A stretch of DNA of 63,209 nt from Lachnospiraceae bacterium UBA2860 (GTDB lineage: Bacteria; Bacillota; Clostridia; Lachnospirales; Lachnospiraceae), in contig DEFE01000002.1 of assembly GCA_002350625.1 (NCBI GenBank), positions 1,063 to 64,271 of the forward strand. Direction: 5' to 3'. Position 1 is the first letter of the stretch. Each line of letters opens with the position of its first letter. Shown here in pieces: positions 1 to 8,542 of this stretch. Both the position numbers and the translations under genes were made by a program. Below the pieces are notes generated by a model. It was given only the letters and a program-made list of their open reading frames with translations, did no database searches and had not been told where the DNA came from.

Positions 1-238
1 AATCGGAGCCTACCAAATGGATTTGAGGGAAAAAGCCGGGATCACGACCCGAAAAATAAATATCCAGCCATTTTTTCGCCTGATCAAAATAGTCCGTTTC
101 ACGCCGACGAGCACCTTCTTTCAGACCAAGCCCAGTATATCTGGCTCCTTCTGTGAACCAAAGGCCTGTTAATCCCTGGTCATCTCCGGCGAGCAAAATG
201 CTTCCCAAAGGGGATTCATAATCATTTGTGTATATCAT
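1..238 (-). CDS. Methylated-DNA--protein-cysteine methyltransferase, N-terminal part (partial)
   Basis: The reverse strand reads MIYTNDYESPLGSILLAGDD and continues through a GLWFTEGARY segment to a YFSGRDPGFFP segment before leaving the window at base 1. This is the N-terminal, RNase-H-like domain of O6-alkylguanine-DNA alkyltransferases (Ogt type), in which SPLG and the following GLWF stretch are conserved. The family transfers alkyl groups from guanine to a protein cysteine. That cysteine (PCHR motif) lies in the missing C-terminal half, so activity cannot be judged here. The ATG at 236-238 is preceded on its strand by GGGAGATAAAGA, a good ribosome binding site. Only about 79 codons are present. 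Confidence 0.82.
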   Translation of the reverse strand, partial: MIYTNDYESPLGSILLAGDDQGLTGLWFTEGARYTGLGLKEGARRRETDYFDQAKKWLDIYFSGRDPGFFPQIHLVGSD

Positions 239-260
239 TCTTTATCTCCCATGTTTCTAA

Positions 261-395
261 TTACAGATTCTTCAGAACCAACGAAACGCCCGACAAGATC
301 AATAAAACGGTGGTTGTAAATAGCAGCGTGCTGGCAAAGCCGCTTAACCCATTAACAGAATAAGCCATAAGAGCAGCGATAAACCATAAGTACAT
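261..395 (-). CDS. Possible small membrane protein (44 aa)
   Basis: A short reading frame ends 22 bases before the methyltransferase start on the same strand. From the ATG at 393-395 it encodes 44 residues, nearly all hydrophobic, forming two likely membrane segments (starting MYLWFIAALMAYSVNG and ending LLILSGVSLVLKNL). The frame stays open upstream with possible GTG (405-407) or TTG (417-419) starts, and an AAAGG lies before the GTG. I do not recognise a family. It may be a real small membrane protein co-transcribed with the methyltransferase, or the remnant of a longer one. The start is uncertain. Confidence 0.35.
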   Translation of the reverse strand: MYLWFIAALMAYSVNGLSGFASTLLFTTTVLLILSGVSLVLKNL

Positions 396-514
396 GACAG
401 AATTCACCGTACCTTTCAAGACTGCTCTGATGATTACATCATAAACTCTTGAAGCAACATTGTAAAACTGTTATATGTGGCAAATGATACAAGTATAGGT
501 GATCGGAGGCCGCC

Positions 515-622
515 ATGAAGCAGATATCGAATAAGGGCAGCACCCGTAAAATGAGTGCACAGGATGTCGGGACAGAGAACCTCCTCTGCCGATATAATAT
601 GGATGCGATGCGAGGGAGGTGA
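515..622 (+). CDS. Possible 35-aa leader ORF upstream of the AraC-type regulator
   Basis: An ATG at 515, preceded by a good GGAGG-type site (TCGGAGGCCGCC), opens a 35-codon frame ending in TGA at 620-622. The stop lies within the ribosome binding site of the next gene, so translation could be coupled. The peptide (begins MKQISNKGSTRKMSAQDVG) shows no motif I recognise. It could be a translated leader or a gene remnant. Only the ribosome binding site and its position support it. Confidence 0.25.
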   Translation: MKQISNKGSTRKMSAQDVGTENLLCRYNMDAMRGR

Positions 623-627
623 ATGAA

Positions 628-1461
628 GTGCAAAGCTGGATCGAAGGCTTTCAGCAGTCGATTGATTTCATGGAAGAGCATATGACCAGTTCTTTGGAAA
701 TCGAGGATATTGCTCAGAGAGCGGCACTTTCTCCGTTTTACTATCAGCGGATTTTTGGTGCGCTGTGTGGGATGACTGTCGGAGAATACATCCGAGCCCG
801 ACGAATGACTATGGCAGCACAGGAGCTTTCAAGCACTGACGAGAAAGTCGTTGACATTGCTCTGAAATATGGGTATGACTCTCCGGATAGTTTTGCAAAA
901 GCGTTCCAGCGTTTTCATGGCATTGCGCCGTCAAAGGCACGTGAGGCCGGTGCGCCGCTTCGATCATTCGCTCCGTTGCATATCAAGATATCATTGGAGG
1001 GTGGAAAAATGCTGAATTATCGTATTGTTGAAAAAGCGCCGTTTACGGTTATGGGAATCAAGCGCCGTTTTAATGCCGACACCAGCTATCAGGAGATTCC
1101 AAAGTTCTGGAATGAATGGTCTGCTGATATGAAGGGCTTGAAGGGAATGTTCGGGATTTGCCTCGATATGGACGGAAAGGATTTCGACTACTGGATCGCG
1201 GATAACTATGCGCCATGGGATGATATCCCGGAAGGCTGTGAGTGGACAGTCATCCCCGGAGGATTGTGGGCTCAGTTCAAATGCAAAGGGCCTCTTCCGA
1301 ACAGTCTGCAAAGCGTGAATACAGCGATTTGGTCTGAATGGCTGCCTGCACTGAAAGGCTATTCTCTGGCGGGTAATTATTCACTGGAGATGTATGGACC
1401 TCCAACAGAGAAACCGGAAGATTACGAAAGTTATATTTGGATTCCGCTGAAAAAAGATTGA
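628..1461 (+). CDS. AraC-family transcriptional regulator with GyrI-like effector domain
   Basis: The protein begins QSWIEGFQQSIDFMEEHM, and its first ~100 residues form two AraC helix-turn-helix units (FYYQRIFGALCGMTVGEYIR, then a YDSPDSFAKAFQRFHG recognition segment). From about residue 125 to the end it is GyrI-like (MLNYRIVEKAPFTVMGIKRR, later WIPLKK), a fold that binds small cationic or drug-like effectors in SoxS/Rob- and BmrR-type regulators. I chose the GTG at 628 because GGAGG at 615-619 lies 8 bases before it; an in-frame GTG at 619 overlaps that site. It is divergent from the alkyltransferase. It is probably a local transcription activator; the ligand is unknown. Confidence 0.85.
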   Translation: MQSWIEGFQQSIDFMEEHMTSSLEIEDIAQRAALSPFYYQRIFGALCGMTVGEYIRARRMTMAAQELSSTDEKVVDIALKYGYDSPDSFAKAFQRFHGIAPSKAREAGAPLRSFAPLHIKISLEGGKMLNYRIVEKAPFTVMGIKRRFNADTSYQEIPKFWNEWSADMKGLKGMFGICLDMDGKDFDYWIADNYAPWDDIPEGCEWTVIPGGLWAQFKCKGPLPNSLQSVNTAIWSEWLPALKGYSLAGNYSLEMYGPPTEKPEDYESYIWIPLKKD

Positions 1462-1473
1462 AAATTATAAAAA

Positions 1474-1502
1474 ACGGCGGAAGCTTATGATGCTTCCGCC
1501 GT
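1474..1502 (-). terminator. Hairpin terminator, mainly for the binding-protein gene
   Basis: The 11-bp arms ACGGCGGAAGC and GCTTCCGCCGT flank a 7-base loop. Read on the minus strand the hairpin is followed by CGTTTTTTAT, a proper U tract, so it ends the gene that stops at 1537. On the plus strand, where the regulator ends at 1461, there is no U tract. Confidence 0.8.
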
Positions 1503-1536
1503 ATACGATGGAACAGATTTATGAGTTTTCAGCAAG

Positions 1537-3117
1537 CTATGCGTCCAGCTGTGCCTGATATTCATCAATGATATCCTGCAAGCCTGCGCCATACATTGCT
1601 TCGATAAATTCGGCTGCCAGTGCATCGACATCATCCCCTGCGGCGCCGCAGTTTAAGGGCGGGCAGTACTGGTCAAACACAAATTTGCACGCGGAGACCT
1701 TCTCGGCGACGGGGACGGAATCGACTGAGAAACCAAGATACTTGGACAGCTCGACGCTCTCGTTCGATTCAATGGTGTGCTGGCGGATATCCGGATCATC
1801 CCCTGTCCAGGGAATCACCTGATTGGTGTTGCCCAGCATGAAATCCTGAAGATGGTATACAGAATTGCTGTCAGTTCCTTCGGGATAATCAGCCATTCCA
1901 TTCTCGGTCCTGACCCAGTCTTCGCCTTCAATTCCCCAGGCAAGCGTGTCCATGAACTCCTGATCAGTCCACATCAGATTGAGAAGCCTCAAAGCTCTCT
2001 CGGGATACCCGGCAGTAATCGGCACAGCAAAACCGAATTTCTGGAAAGTAGCTGTAGACGCCTTTGACGAAGTAAGCAGGGTTCGGAAATCATCATATCC
2101 GGTGCTGTTCTTAAACATGGCTTCGGCGCCGATGTCAGTAGGAGAAATCTGAGCAAATCCAACTCCGCTGCGGATCAGGGTAACACCGGTGTCCGGAGAG
2201 GTAAGCGCGTCTTTGAAAACAAGGCCTTCGTTGTAAAATTCGCGGGCAAGTTTTATGCCGTTCAGCCATTTTTCATTTTCAAAATAGCATTTTACCTTAT
2301 CATCCGCAGGATCGATGTAGGTAAAATAGTAGGTATCGCCGCAGCTGTCAAGCCACTCTGTGTCAGCAAGATCTCCATTTCCGATAACGAACGGTGCCAT
2401 TGTTATTACATCTGCGAGATCATCGAGGCTGACCAGAGCATTCATTCCGCTGGATTCGGATGCTTTTTTCATGACTTCCTTCACATCCTGCCAGTTTGTC
2501 ATGCTCTCGGCTTCCTCAAGAAGCCCCGCGTCCTCCAGAATATCCTTGCGCATATCGATGGAGAGCTGCGACTTGAGGTTATACAGATTTCCTACGCCAT
2601 ATATACTTCCGCTCTTTGAAGTTGCCTTGAGATAATCTCCCATATACGCACAGACATCTGGCGCATAGACAGGAAGAAGGTCGGTAATGTCCATAAGCTG
2701 GTTCTGGCTCATAAAGGACTGATAGCTGGCAGCGGGGATCGGAGTGAACATGATCAGGTCAATCTGCTCGTTTGCCTGCAGCATCATCGGAACAGTGGTG
2801 AGATATTGTCCGGCATCCTTCCACTCAAAGTCGACGGTGGCATTAATCTTTTCCTGAGTAATTTCATTGAGTCGTTCTTCCACACGGTCAGTGATTTCTA
2901 CGCTCATGGGGGTAAAAGTGAGGAGAGTTACGACCAGGTCAGCTTCGTCTTCCAGGTCATCTTCCAGTTCATCTGCGCTGACAGGTAAAGGGCCTGTCAT
3001 TCCTGCAGAAGGAATTGTCAGAAGACTAAGCGCCATGGCTGATGCTAAGAATACAGGAAAATCTTTTTTTTCATGTTTATCCTCCCTTTTCTGCGGTCTG
3101 ATTCTGACCGGTATCAT
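1537..3117 (-). CDS. Extracellular solute-binding protein of a carbohydrate ABC importer, start out of frame
   Basis: This is a family-1-type solute-binding protein of about 510 residues with a Sec signal (ASAMALSLLTIPSAG) and an acidic mature N-terminus. Features typical of oligosaccharide-binding proteins include GSIYGVGNLYNLKSQLSIDM, and the region NLMWTDQEFMDTLAWGIEGE resembles those with DUF3502-type C-termini. No permease or ATPase lies beside it. The ATG that looks right (3074-3072, preceded by GGGAGGATAAAC) is followed by eight A residues and is one base out of frame: it reads MKKKIFLYS then stops. The open frame can be entered only from an ATG at 3117 with no ribosome binding site, or from a later internal ATG. 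One extra base in the A8 or T4 run would restore MKKK plus the signal peptide. It could be a frameshifted gene, a slippage-dependent gene or a sequencing error. Confidence 0.8.
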   Translation of the reverse strand: MIPVRIRPQKREDKHEKKDFPVFLASAMALSLLTIPSAGMTGPLPVSADELEDDLEDEADLVVTLLTFTPMSVEITDRVEERLNEITQEKINATVDFEWKDAGQYLTTVPMMLQANEQIDLIMFTPIPAASYQSFMSQNQLMDITDLLPVYAPDVCAYMGDYLKATSKSGSIYGVGNLYNLKSQLSIDMRKDILEDAGLLEEAESMTNWQDVKEVMKKASESSGMNALVSLDDLADVITMAPFVIGNGDLADTEWLDSCGDTYYFTYIDPADDKVKCYFENEKWLNGIKLAREFYNEGLVFKDALTSPDTGVTLIRSGVGFAQISPTDIGAEAMFKNSTGYDDFRTLLTSSKASTATFQKFGFAVPITAGYPERALRLLNLMWTDQEFMDTLAWGIEGEDWVRTENGMADYPEGTDSNSVYHLQDFMLGNTNQVIPWTGDDPDIRQHTIESNESVELSKYLGFSVDSVPVAEKVSACKFVFDQYCPPLNCGAAGDDVDALAAEFIEAMYGAGLQDIIDEYQAQLDA

Positions 3118-3138
3118 GTTTAGAGAGCTGCTATTTTA

Positions 3139-3144
3139 ATTATA
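3139..3144 (-). promoter_or_regulatory. Candidate -10 box for the binding-protein gene
   Basis: On the minus strand a perfect TATAAT lies about 65 bases before the out-of-frame ATG at 3074. No convincing -35 box stands 16-18 bases upstream. The position implies that transcription starts upstream of 3117. Confidence 0.35.
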
Positions 3145-3445
3145 CTATAGATTGTGAGAAAAGGCAGGATAAAAAAGCCTTCTTGTTTGTGCTGAAATGA
3201 CCTGTTTTTATGTATTATTATGCCGGAGCTTCGTGTTTTGAACATTTTTAACCGGGCAAATTTGACCAATTGAAGCCAAAGATAATAACCGTTGTCAATG
3301 GAGAAGCCGCAGGTTTGGCTAAGTATTTGCATGTGCTTTTTTATTGAGAGTGTTTTTGTTTCACGTCAAAAAGAAAACTACACTTATCCATGATCTGTAT
3401 GTATGATTGATCTAAAGAGAAAGTCAACGAGGAGGGAAAAAAGTT

Positions 3446-4483
3446 ATGGAAAACCGGAAACTCTGCTTTGCAAGCGATTATATGAAGGGAGCACATCCGG
3501 ATATTCTGCAGAGAATCGTGGAAACCAACATGATGAAAACCGATGGCTACGGTCTGGATGAAATCTCGGAGGCTGCCAGAGAGAAGATCCGTAAGGCGTG
3601 CCGGTGCAAAGAAGCATGCGTTGAGTTCCTTGTGGGCGGAACCCAGACCAATGCCGTGGTGATCGATGCCTTTCTTCGTTCGTATCAGGGCGTGATCGCG
3701 GCAGGGACGGGGCACATCAGCGTGCATGAAGCAGGCGCGATCGAGGCATCCGGACATAAGGTGCTCACGATCCCCGGTCATCTGGGCAAGCTTGACGCCG
3801 ATGAAGTACGTCGGTACGTGGAAGACTTCTATCAGGATCCCAACCACGAGCATATGGTCATGCCCGGGATGGTATACATTTCCCATCCCACCGAATATGG
3901 CACACTATATAACCTGGAGGAACTGAAAAAACTTCGCGAGGTATGTGATTGTTATCACATGGCGCTTTATGTGGACGGTGCGAGACTGGCGTATGCCCTT
4001 GCCTGCCCGGACAATGAGATCACGCTGCCGGAGCTGGCAGCCCTCTGCGACGCATTCTACATCGGAGGGACCAAGTGCGGAGCGCTTTTCGGGGAAGCGG
4101 TGGTCATCCCCGATCCCGACAGGATCTCAGGATTCTTCACCATCATCAAGCAGCACGGTGCACTGTTTGCCAAAGGCAGACTTCTGGGCCTGCAGTTTGA
4201 TACCCTCTTTACCGACGGGCTGTATGAGCGGATCGGCGTTCCGGCGATTCTGGCTGCACAGAAGATCCGGGAGGCACTTTTAAAGAAGGGGTACAGGCTT
4301 TGCTTTGAATCCCCCACGAACCAGATCTTCTGCATCATGGAAAACAGCCGGCTGGAAGAACTTCAGACGAAAGTGGAATATGGATTCTGGGAAAAGTATG
4401 ATGATGAACATACCGTTATCCGTTTCGCTGCCGACTGGGGGATCACACCGGAAGAGACTGAAGCGCTCATCGATATCTTGTAA
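3446..4483 (+). CDS. Threonine aldolase-family PLP enzyme
   Basis: 345 residues, the usual length for low-specificity L-threonine aldolases (LtaE type), which cleave threonine or allo-threonine to glycine and acetaldehyde. Visible family marks are FASDYMKGAHPDILQRI, the cofactor region FLVGGTQTNAVVIDAFL, ALYVDGARLAYALA, and the Schiff-base lysine in FYIGGTKCGALFGEAVV (about residue 208). The ATG follows GAGGAGGGAAAAAAGTT. The gene stands alone with a terminator downstream. Related beta-eliminating lyases share this fold, so substrate preference is uncertain. Confidence 0.86.
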   Translation: MENRKLCFASDYMKGAHPDILQRIVETNMMKTDGYGLDEISEAAREKIRKACRCKEACVEFLVGGTQTNAVVIDAFLRSYQGVIAAGTGHISVHEAGAIEASGHKVLTIPGHLGKLDADEVRRYVEDFYQDPNHEHMVMPGMVYISHPTEYGTLYNLEELKKLREVCDCYHMALYVDGARLAYALACPDNEITLPELAALCDAFYIGGTKCGALFGEAVVIPDPDRISGFFTIIKQHGALFAKGRLLGLQFDTLFTDGLYERIGVPAILAAQKIREALLKKGYRLCFESPTNQIFCIMENSRLEELQTKVEYGFWEKYDDEHTVIRFAADWGITPEETEALIDIL

Positions 4484-4615
4484 CACATCACTATTTGATG
4501 CGACGATACTCAAAAAATGAACACAATACAGGATAAATATGCGCCTATCGTGCAGCCAGGCAATAAGCATGAGCATAAGTCCGGATCATGTGGGCTTGCG
4601 CTTTTTTCTTTTGGA

Positions 4616-4655
4616 AGCCTTGTGCATTGGAAAATCCAGTGCACGAGGCTTTTTT
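4616..4655 (+). terminator. Rho-independent terminator after the threonine-aldolase-type gene
   Basis: AGCCTTGTGCA pairs with TGCACGAGGCT (one G-T pair), followed by TTTTTT. The rest of the 4484-4868 gap is AT-rich. I see no further gene or clear promoter in it, although one must lie there for the next operon. Confidence 0.85.
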
Positions 4656-4868
4656 AATCTTTAATCCCCTGCGATACGATTGAAGATATAAAGGGGGATT
4701 GATAATATCCAAAACAAATCGAACATAAGTTCGCCCATTGAGTCAATACATATTCTCATAATAACATAAGGGACAAGAATTGACTCGGAAGAGTCAGTAC
4801 AGCGGGTTCTCCTATGAACCGGACAACAAAACAGCCAGGCGGAAGAATCGTCAGAAAAGGAGGCCGAA

Positions 4869-7442
4869 ATGGCAGCGTTTGAACGAATTCTGTCCGGGAT
4901 TCCGGAAATGGATAAGGCTCTTGATAATATCAGGCTGGGGGATAATGTCGTATGGCGCGTATCCAGTCTTGATGAATTTCACCTGTTCGTTGACCCGTAT
5001 CTGGAACAGGCGATAAAAGACCACCGCAATATCATCTATGTCCGATTTGCCTCCCATCCACCCATCACAGAAGGACATCCTGAGATCAAAACGGTACATA
5101 TTGAATTGTCTCACAGGTTCGAGACATTTTCGGTGGCCATTCATAACCTGATTGCAGAGGAAGGCTTTGACGCGTTCTATGTTTTCGACTGTCTTTCCGA
5201 ACTGCCGACAGCCTGGGCTACGGATCTTATGATGGGCAATTTTTTCCGAGTGACCTGCCCATTCCTGTTCCAACTGGATACAGTCGCTTTCTTTCCTTTG
5301 ATCAGGGGCAGGCACTCGCTGGCTTCGACAGCAAGAATACAGGATACGACCCAGCTTTTCCTGGATGTCTATTCGGAGGGAAAAGCAGTTTATGTGCGTC
5401 CGGAAAAGGTATGGAACCGGGAATCTGAGACAATGTTCCTGCCGCATCTGTATAATCCCGAGAACGGCTCGTTCAAACCGCTGCTGGATGGGATTCGCGC
5501 AAGCCGGTTCTATCAGGTGATGAACCGGCAGCAGCGACCCGGCAGTGAGCAGAGTACAGACTCCTGGGACAGGTTTTTCAACCTGACACGGCAGATGCAT
5601 GAAGCCGGGATGGACGTATCTGATTCCTGCGACCGGATGTGCAGGATCATGATGACCCGCGATGAGAAGATGCGGGAGATGATCTGTGAACATTTTAAAC
5701 CGGAAGATTATTTCTATGTACGCGACCATATGATCGGAACAGGTATGATCGGAGGAAAAGCCTGCGGGATGCTGCTCGCCCGCAAGATTATCGAAAATAC
5801 CAGACCGGATCTGTATGATGTGATGGAACCACATGATTCCTGGTTCATCGGTTCAGATGTTTATTACTCATACATTGTTGAGAACGGGTTCTGGGATCTC
5901 CGGGTGCGCCAACGTACGGAAGAAGAGTATTTTTCTCTGGCTGAAACTTTTTCGCAAAAACTCCTTTCAGGTGTTTTTTCGGGCAATATGGAAAAACGGT
6001 TCAGCTTTCTCCTGGAATACTATGGGCGGGACCCGATCATCGTCCGGTCAAGCAGCATCCTGGAGGACGGGTTCGGTAATGCGTTCGCGGGAAAATACGA
6101 GTCTGTGTTCTGTGCGAATACAGGAACACTTGAAGAGCGGCTGCAGGAGTTTGAAAATGCGATCCGCAGGGTATATGCAAGCTCGATGAGCCTGTCTGCA
6201 CTGGACTACCGGAAACGCCGGAACCTGGCTGGCCGTGACGAGCAGATGGCTCTTCTGGTGCAGCGTGTGTCGGGTTCCCACTATGATCAGTATTATATGC
6301 CATGTGCGGCAGGTGTCGGTTACTCCTACAGTCCTTACCGCTTCCTGAAGAGTCTGGATCCGGAAGCCGGGATGCTTCGACTGGTTATGGGGCTGGGCAC
6401 CTGTGCCGTCGACAGAACGGAAGGTTCCTATCCGCGTCTGGTAAATCTTGACAGACCGGAAGCCACGATAGCAGCCACCATTGCCGAAAAGCACGAATTC
6501 TCCCAGCGTAAGCTGGAAGTTGTTAATAAAGAGAAAAAAGGACTTGAACAGATCACGCTTGAACAGATCGAAGATAAGCTGCCCGGATTTCTGGGCAACG
6601 CGCTGCTGGAACACGACTATGAAGTGGAGCAGCGGCTTCGTGAACTGGGCACCAACAGATCTGTCAGGTTTATATCATGCAAAGGACTTGTCAGTAACCG
6701 GCGTATGATGGAACAGTTTAAAGAGATGATGCAGGTGATTCAGAGCGTCTATCGGCAGCCTGTCGATATCGAGTTCACCTTAAATCTGGATGGAACAGGG
6801 GAGTATATGATCAATCTGCTGCAATGCCGTCCGCTGCAGGTCTTTCTGGATACCGGTGAGGTCTTTATTCCGGACGCATTGCCCTCTGAGCGGATCCTTA
6901 TGTCGCTCGAAGGGGCCTCTATGGGGCTGTCGCGGGAAGTGCCGCTGGACCTGATCGTATATGTGGATCCGGTGAACTATTATCATCTGCCCTACAATGA
7001 AAAGAACAGTGTGGCAAAAGCGGTTGGAAGCGTTAACTGGAAATACCGCGGATCCGGAAAGCACATGATGCTGATCGTTCCCGGAAGAATCGGCACATCT
7101 TCACAGGAACTTGGTGTTCCGACCTCCTTTGCCGACATCAGCGAATTTGATGTCATCTGTGAAGTCGCCGAATCCGGTGCAGGCTATAACCCGGAGCTGT
7201 CCTACGGCAGTCACATCTTTCAGGATCTTGTGGAGGCCCAGATCCTCTATACGGCTGTATTTGAGGGCAAACAGACAAAGGAATATCACCCGGAAAAACT
7301 GACAAAGCTCCCGAATCTGTTAACGGAACTTTTTCCCGGGCTTGGGAAGCTGAATGAGGTGGTCCGGATTCTGGATGTAAGCGGAAAGGGATGCACAGTG
7401 TATCATGACCTGAAGCATGAGCAGCTTATTGTCACGATGTGA
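4869..7442 (+). CDS. KaiC-like domain fused to a PEP-synthase-type ATP-grasp (PPDK-N) domain
   Basis: 857 residues. The first ~220 look like a RecA/KaiC-type ATPase fold (ILSGIPEMDKALDNIRLGD, later FDAFYVFDCLSELPTAWATD), but the expected GxxGxGKT loop is replaced by NVVWRVSSLDE, so this domain probably does not hydrolyse ATP. From about residue 290 (GTGMIGGKACGMLLARKII) to about 660 it is the pyruvate/PEP-dikinase nucleotide-binding domain, with DPIIVRSSSILEDGFGNAFAGKYES as its signature and INLLQCRPLQ near its end. The phosphohistidine swivel (GGxTSHxA type) and the PEP/pyruvate barrel of true PEP synthases are missing. A ~190-residue C-terminal region is unassigned. The start follows AAAAGGAGGCCGAA. 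The gene runs into carA 17 bases later. The reaction is unknown. Confidence 0.75.
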   Translation: MAAFERILSGIPEMDKALDNIRLGDNVVWRVSSLDEFHLFVDPYLEQAIKDHRNIIYVRFASHPPITEGHPEIKTVHIELSHRFETFSVAIHNLIAEEGFDAFYVFDCLSELPTAWATDLMMGNFFRVTCPFLFQLDTVAFFPLIRGRHSLASTARIQDTTQLFLDVYSEGKAVYVRPEKVWNRESETMFLPHLYNPENGSFKPLLDGIRASRFYQVMNRQQRPGSEQSTDSWDRFFNLTRQMHEAGMDVSDSCDRMCRIMMTRDEKMREMICEHFKPEDYFYVRDHMIGTGMIGGKACGMLLARKIIENTRPDLYDVMEPHDSWFIGSDVYYSYIVENGFWDLRVRQRTEEEYFSLAETFSQKLLSGVFSGNMEKRFSFLLEYYGRDPIIVRSSSILEDGFGNAFAGKYESVFCANTGTLEERLQEFENAIRRVYASSMSLSALDYRKRRNLAGRDEQMALLVQRVSGSHYDQYYMPCAAGVGYSYSPYRFLKSLDPEAGMLRLVMGLGTCAVDRTEGSYPRLVNLDRPEATIAATIAEKHEFSQRKLEVVNKEKKGLEQITLEQIEDKLPGFLGNALLEHDYEVEQRLRELGTNRSVRFISCKGLVSNRRMMEQFKEMMQVIQSVYRQPVDIEFTLNLDGTGEYMINLLQCRPLQVFLDTGEVFIPDALPSERILMSLEGASMGLSREVPLDLIVYVDPVNYYHLPYNEKNSVAKAVGSVNWKYRGSGKHMMLIVPGRIGTSSQELGVPTSFADISEFDVICEVAESGAGYNPELSYGSHIFQDLVEAQILYTAVFEGKQTKEYHPEKLTKLPNLLTELFPGLGKLNEVVRILDVSGKGCTVYHDLKHEQLIVTM

Positions 7443-7459
7443 CGGAGGAGAAAAGAAAC

Positions 7460-8539
7460 ATGGACTGGGATAAAAAACTGATTCTGGATGACGGAAGTGA
7501 ATTCCGAGGCTGCGGTTTTGGCGGAAGAAAGGATGTTGTATGTGAGCTTGTATTTAACACATCAATGGCAGGATATCAGGAAATTCTCTCAGATCCGTCA
7601 TATACGGATCAGGCGGTGGTGATGTCCTATCCGCTGATCGGCAATTACGGGATTACAAACGAAGATTATGAGAGCAGGGTAATTGCCCCTTCTGCGCTGA
7701 TCATCCGGGATCTCAATGAAGCACCTTCCAACTTCAGGTCTGCGCTGACCCTTTCCCAGCTGCTGGAGGAACATGATATTCCGGGGATATATGGCGTCGA
7801 TACCAGAAAGCTTGTCAGGCACATCAGAACGCAGGGATCAGGCCGTGCGCTTCTGACAGGTTCAGGAATGCCGGTGCAGGAAGGCCTGCAGATCATCCGT
7901 GATCATCCTGAGAGACATGACGCGGTAAAGAGACGAAGCTGTACAAAAAAGTGGTACAGCAGAACATCCAATCCCCGATTTCAGGTAGCCGTCATCGACT
8001 GCGGCATGAAGGCGAATATTGTCAGGATGCTGAATGCAAACCGATGTAATGTCACCGTTGTACCGTATAACACCGGCGCAGAGGAAATATTATCTTTGGC
8101 TCCTGACGGCGTGCTGATCTCAAACGGGCCAGGTGATCCGACGGATGTACCGGAGGTGATTCGGACACTTCGGAAACTGCGCGGAATGCTTCCGCTGTTC
8201 GGGATCTGTCTCGGGCATCAACTGATCGCCCTGGCATTCGGCGCAAGGACATATAAACTGAAATTCGGTCACAGAGGGGGAAACCATCCGGTAAAGAATA
8301 ACCGGACCGGGATGATTGAGATTACCAGTCAGAATCATAGTTATGCGGTCGATGAAAGCAGTCTGTCCGGGACAGGACTGATCGTTTCTCATCGGAATCT
8401 TCTGGACGGAACAGTAGAAGGCCTGTGCAGTGACAGAGAACGGGTCTTTTCCGTCCAGTTTCATCCGGAGAGCGCTCCGGGGCCGCAGGACAGCAGCTGC
8501 CTGTTCCGGCAGTTCACGGAATTGATGGAAAGAAGGTAG
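7460..8539 (+). CDS. carA: Carbamoyl-phosphate synthase small (glutaminase) subunit
   Basis: 359 residues. The N-terminal CarA domain (KLILDDGSEFRGCGFG, LVFNTSMAGYQEILSDPSY) is followed by a class I glutamine amidotransferase domain with the nucleophile elbow LFGICLGHQLIALAFG and the catalytic His in SVQFHPES. It releases ammonia from glutamine for the CarB subunit, feeding pyrimidine and arginine synthesis. I chose the ATG at 7460, 9 bases after GGAGGAG; the GTG at 7439 has no ribosome binding site and overlaps the upstream stop. The gene lies between the dikinase-like gene and carB and is probably co-transcribed with both. Confidence 0.97.
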   Translation: MDWDKKLILDDGSEFRGCGFGGRKDVVCELVFNTSMAGYQEILSDPSYTDQAVVMSYPLIGNYGITNEDYESRVIAPSALIIRDLNEAPSNFRSALTLSQLLEEHDIPGIYGVDTRKLVRHIRTQGSGRALLTGSGMPVQEGLQIIRDHPERHDAVKRRSCTKKWYSRTSNPRFQVAVIDCGMKANIVRMLNANRCNVTVVPYNTGAEEILSLAPDGVLISNGPGDPTDVPEVIRTLRKLRGMLPLFGICLGHQLIALAFGARTYKLKFGHRGGNHPVKNNRTGMIEITSQNHSYAVDESSLSGTGLIVSHRNLLDGTVEGLCSDRERVFSVQFHPESAPGPQDSSCLFRQFTELMERR

Positions 8540-8542
8540 AAA

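Noticed and set aside
4780..5016. TTG-started 78-codon frame before the KaiC-like/dikinase gene
   Set aside because: Overlaps the true start, which has its own GGAGG; no motif.
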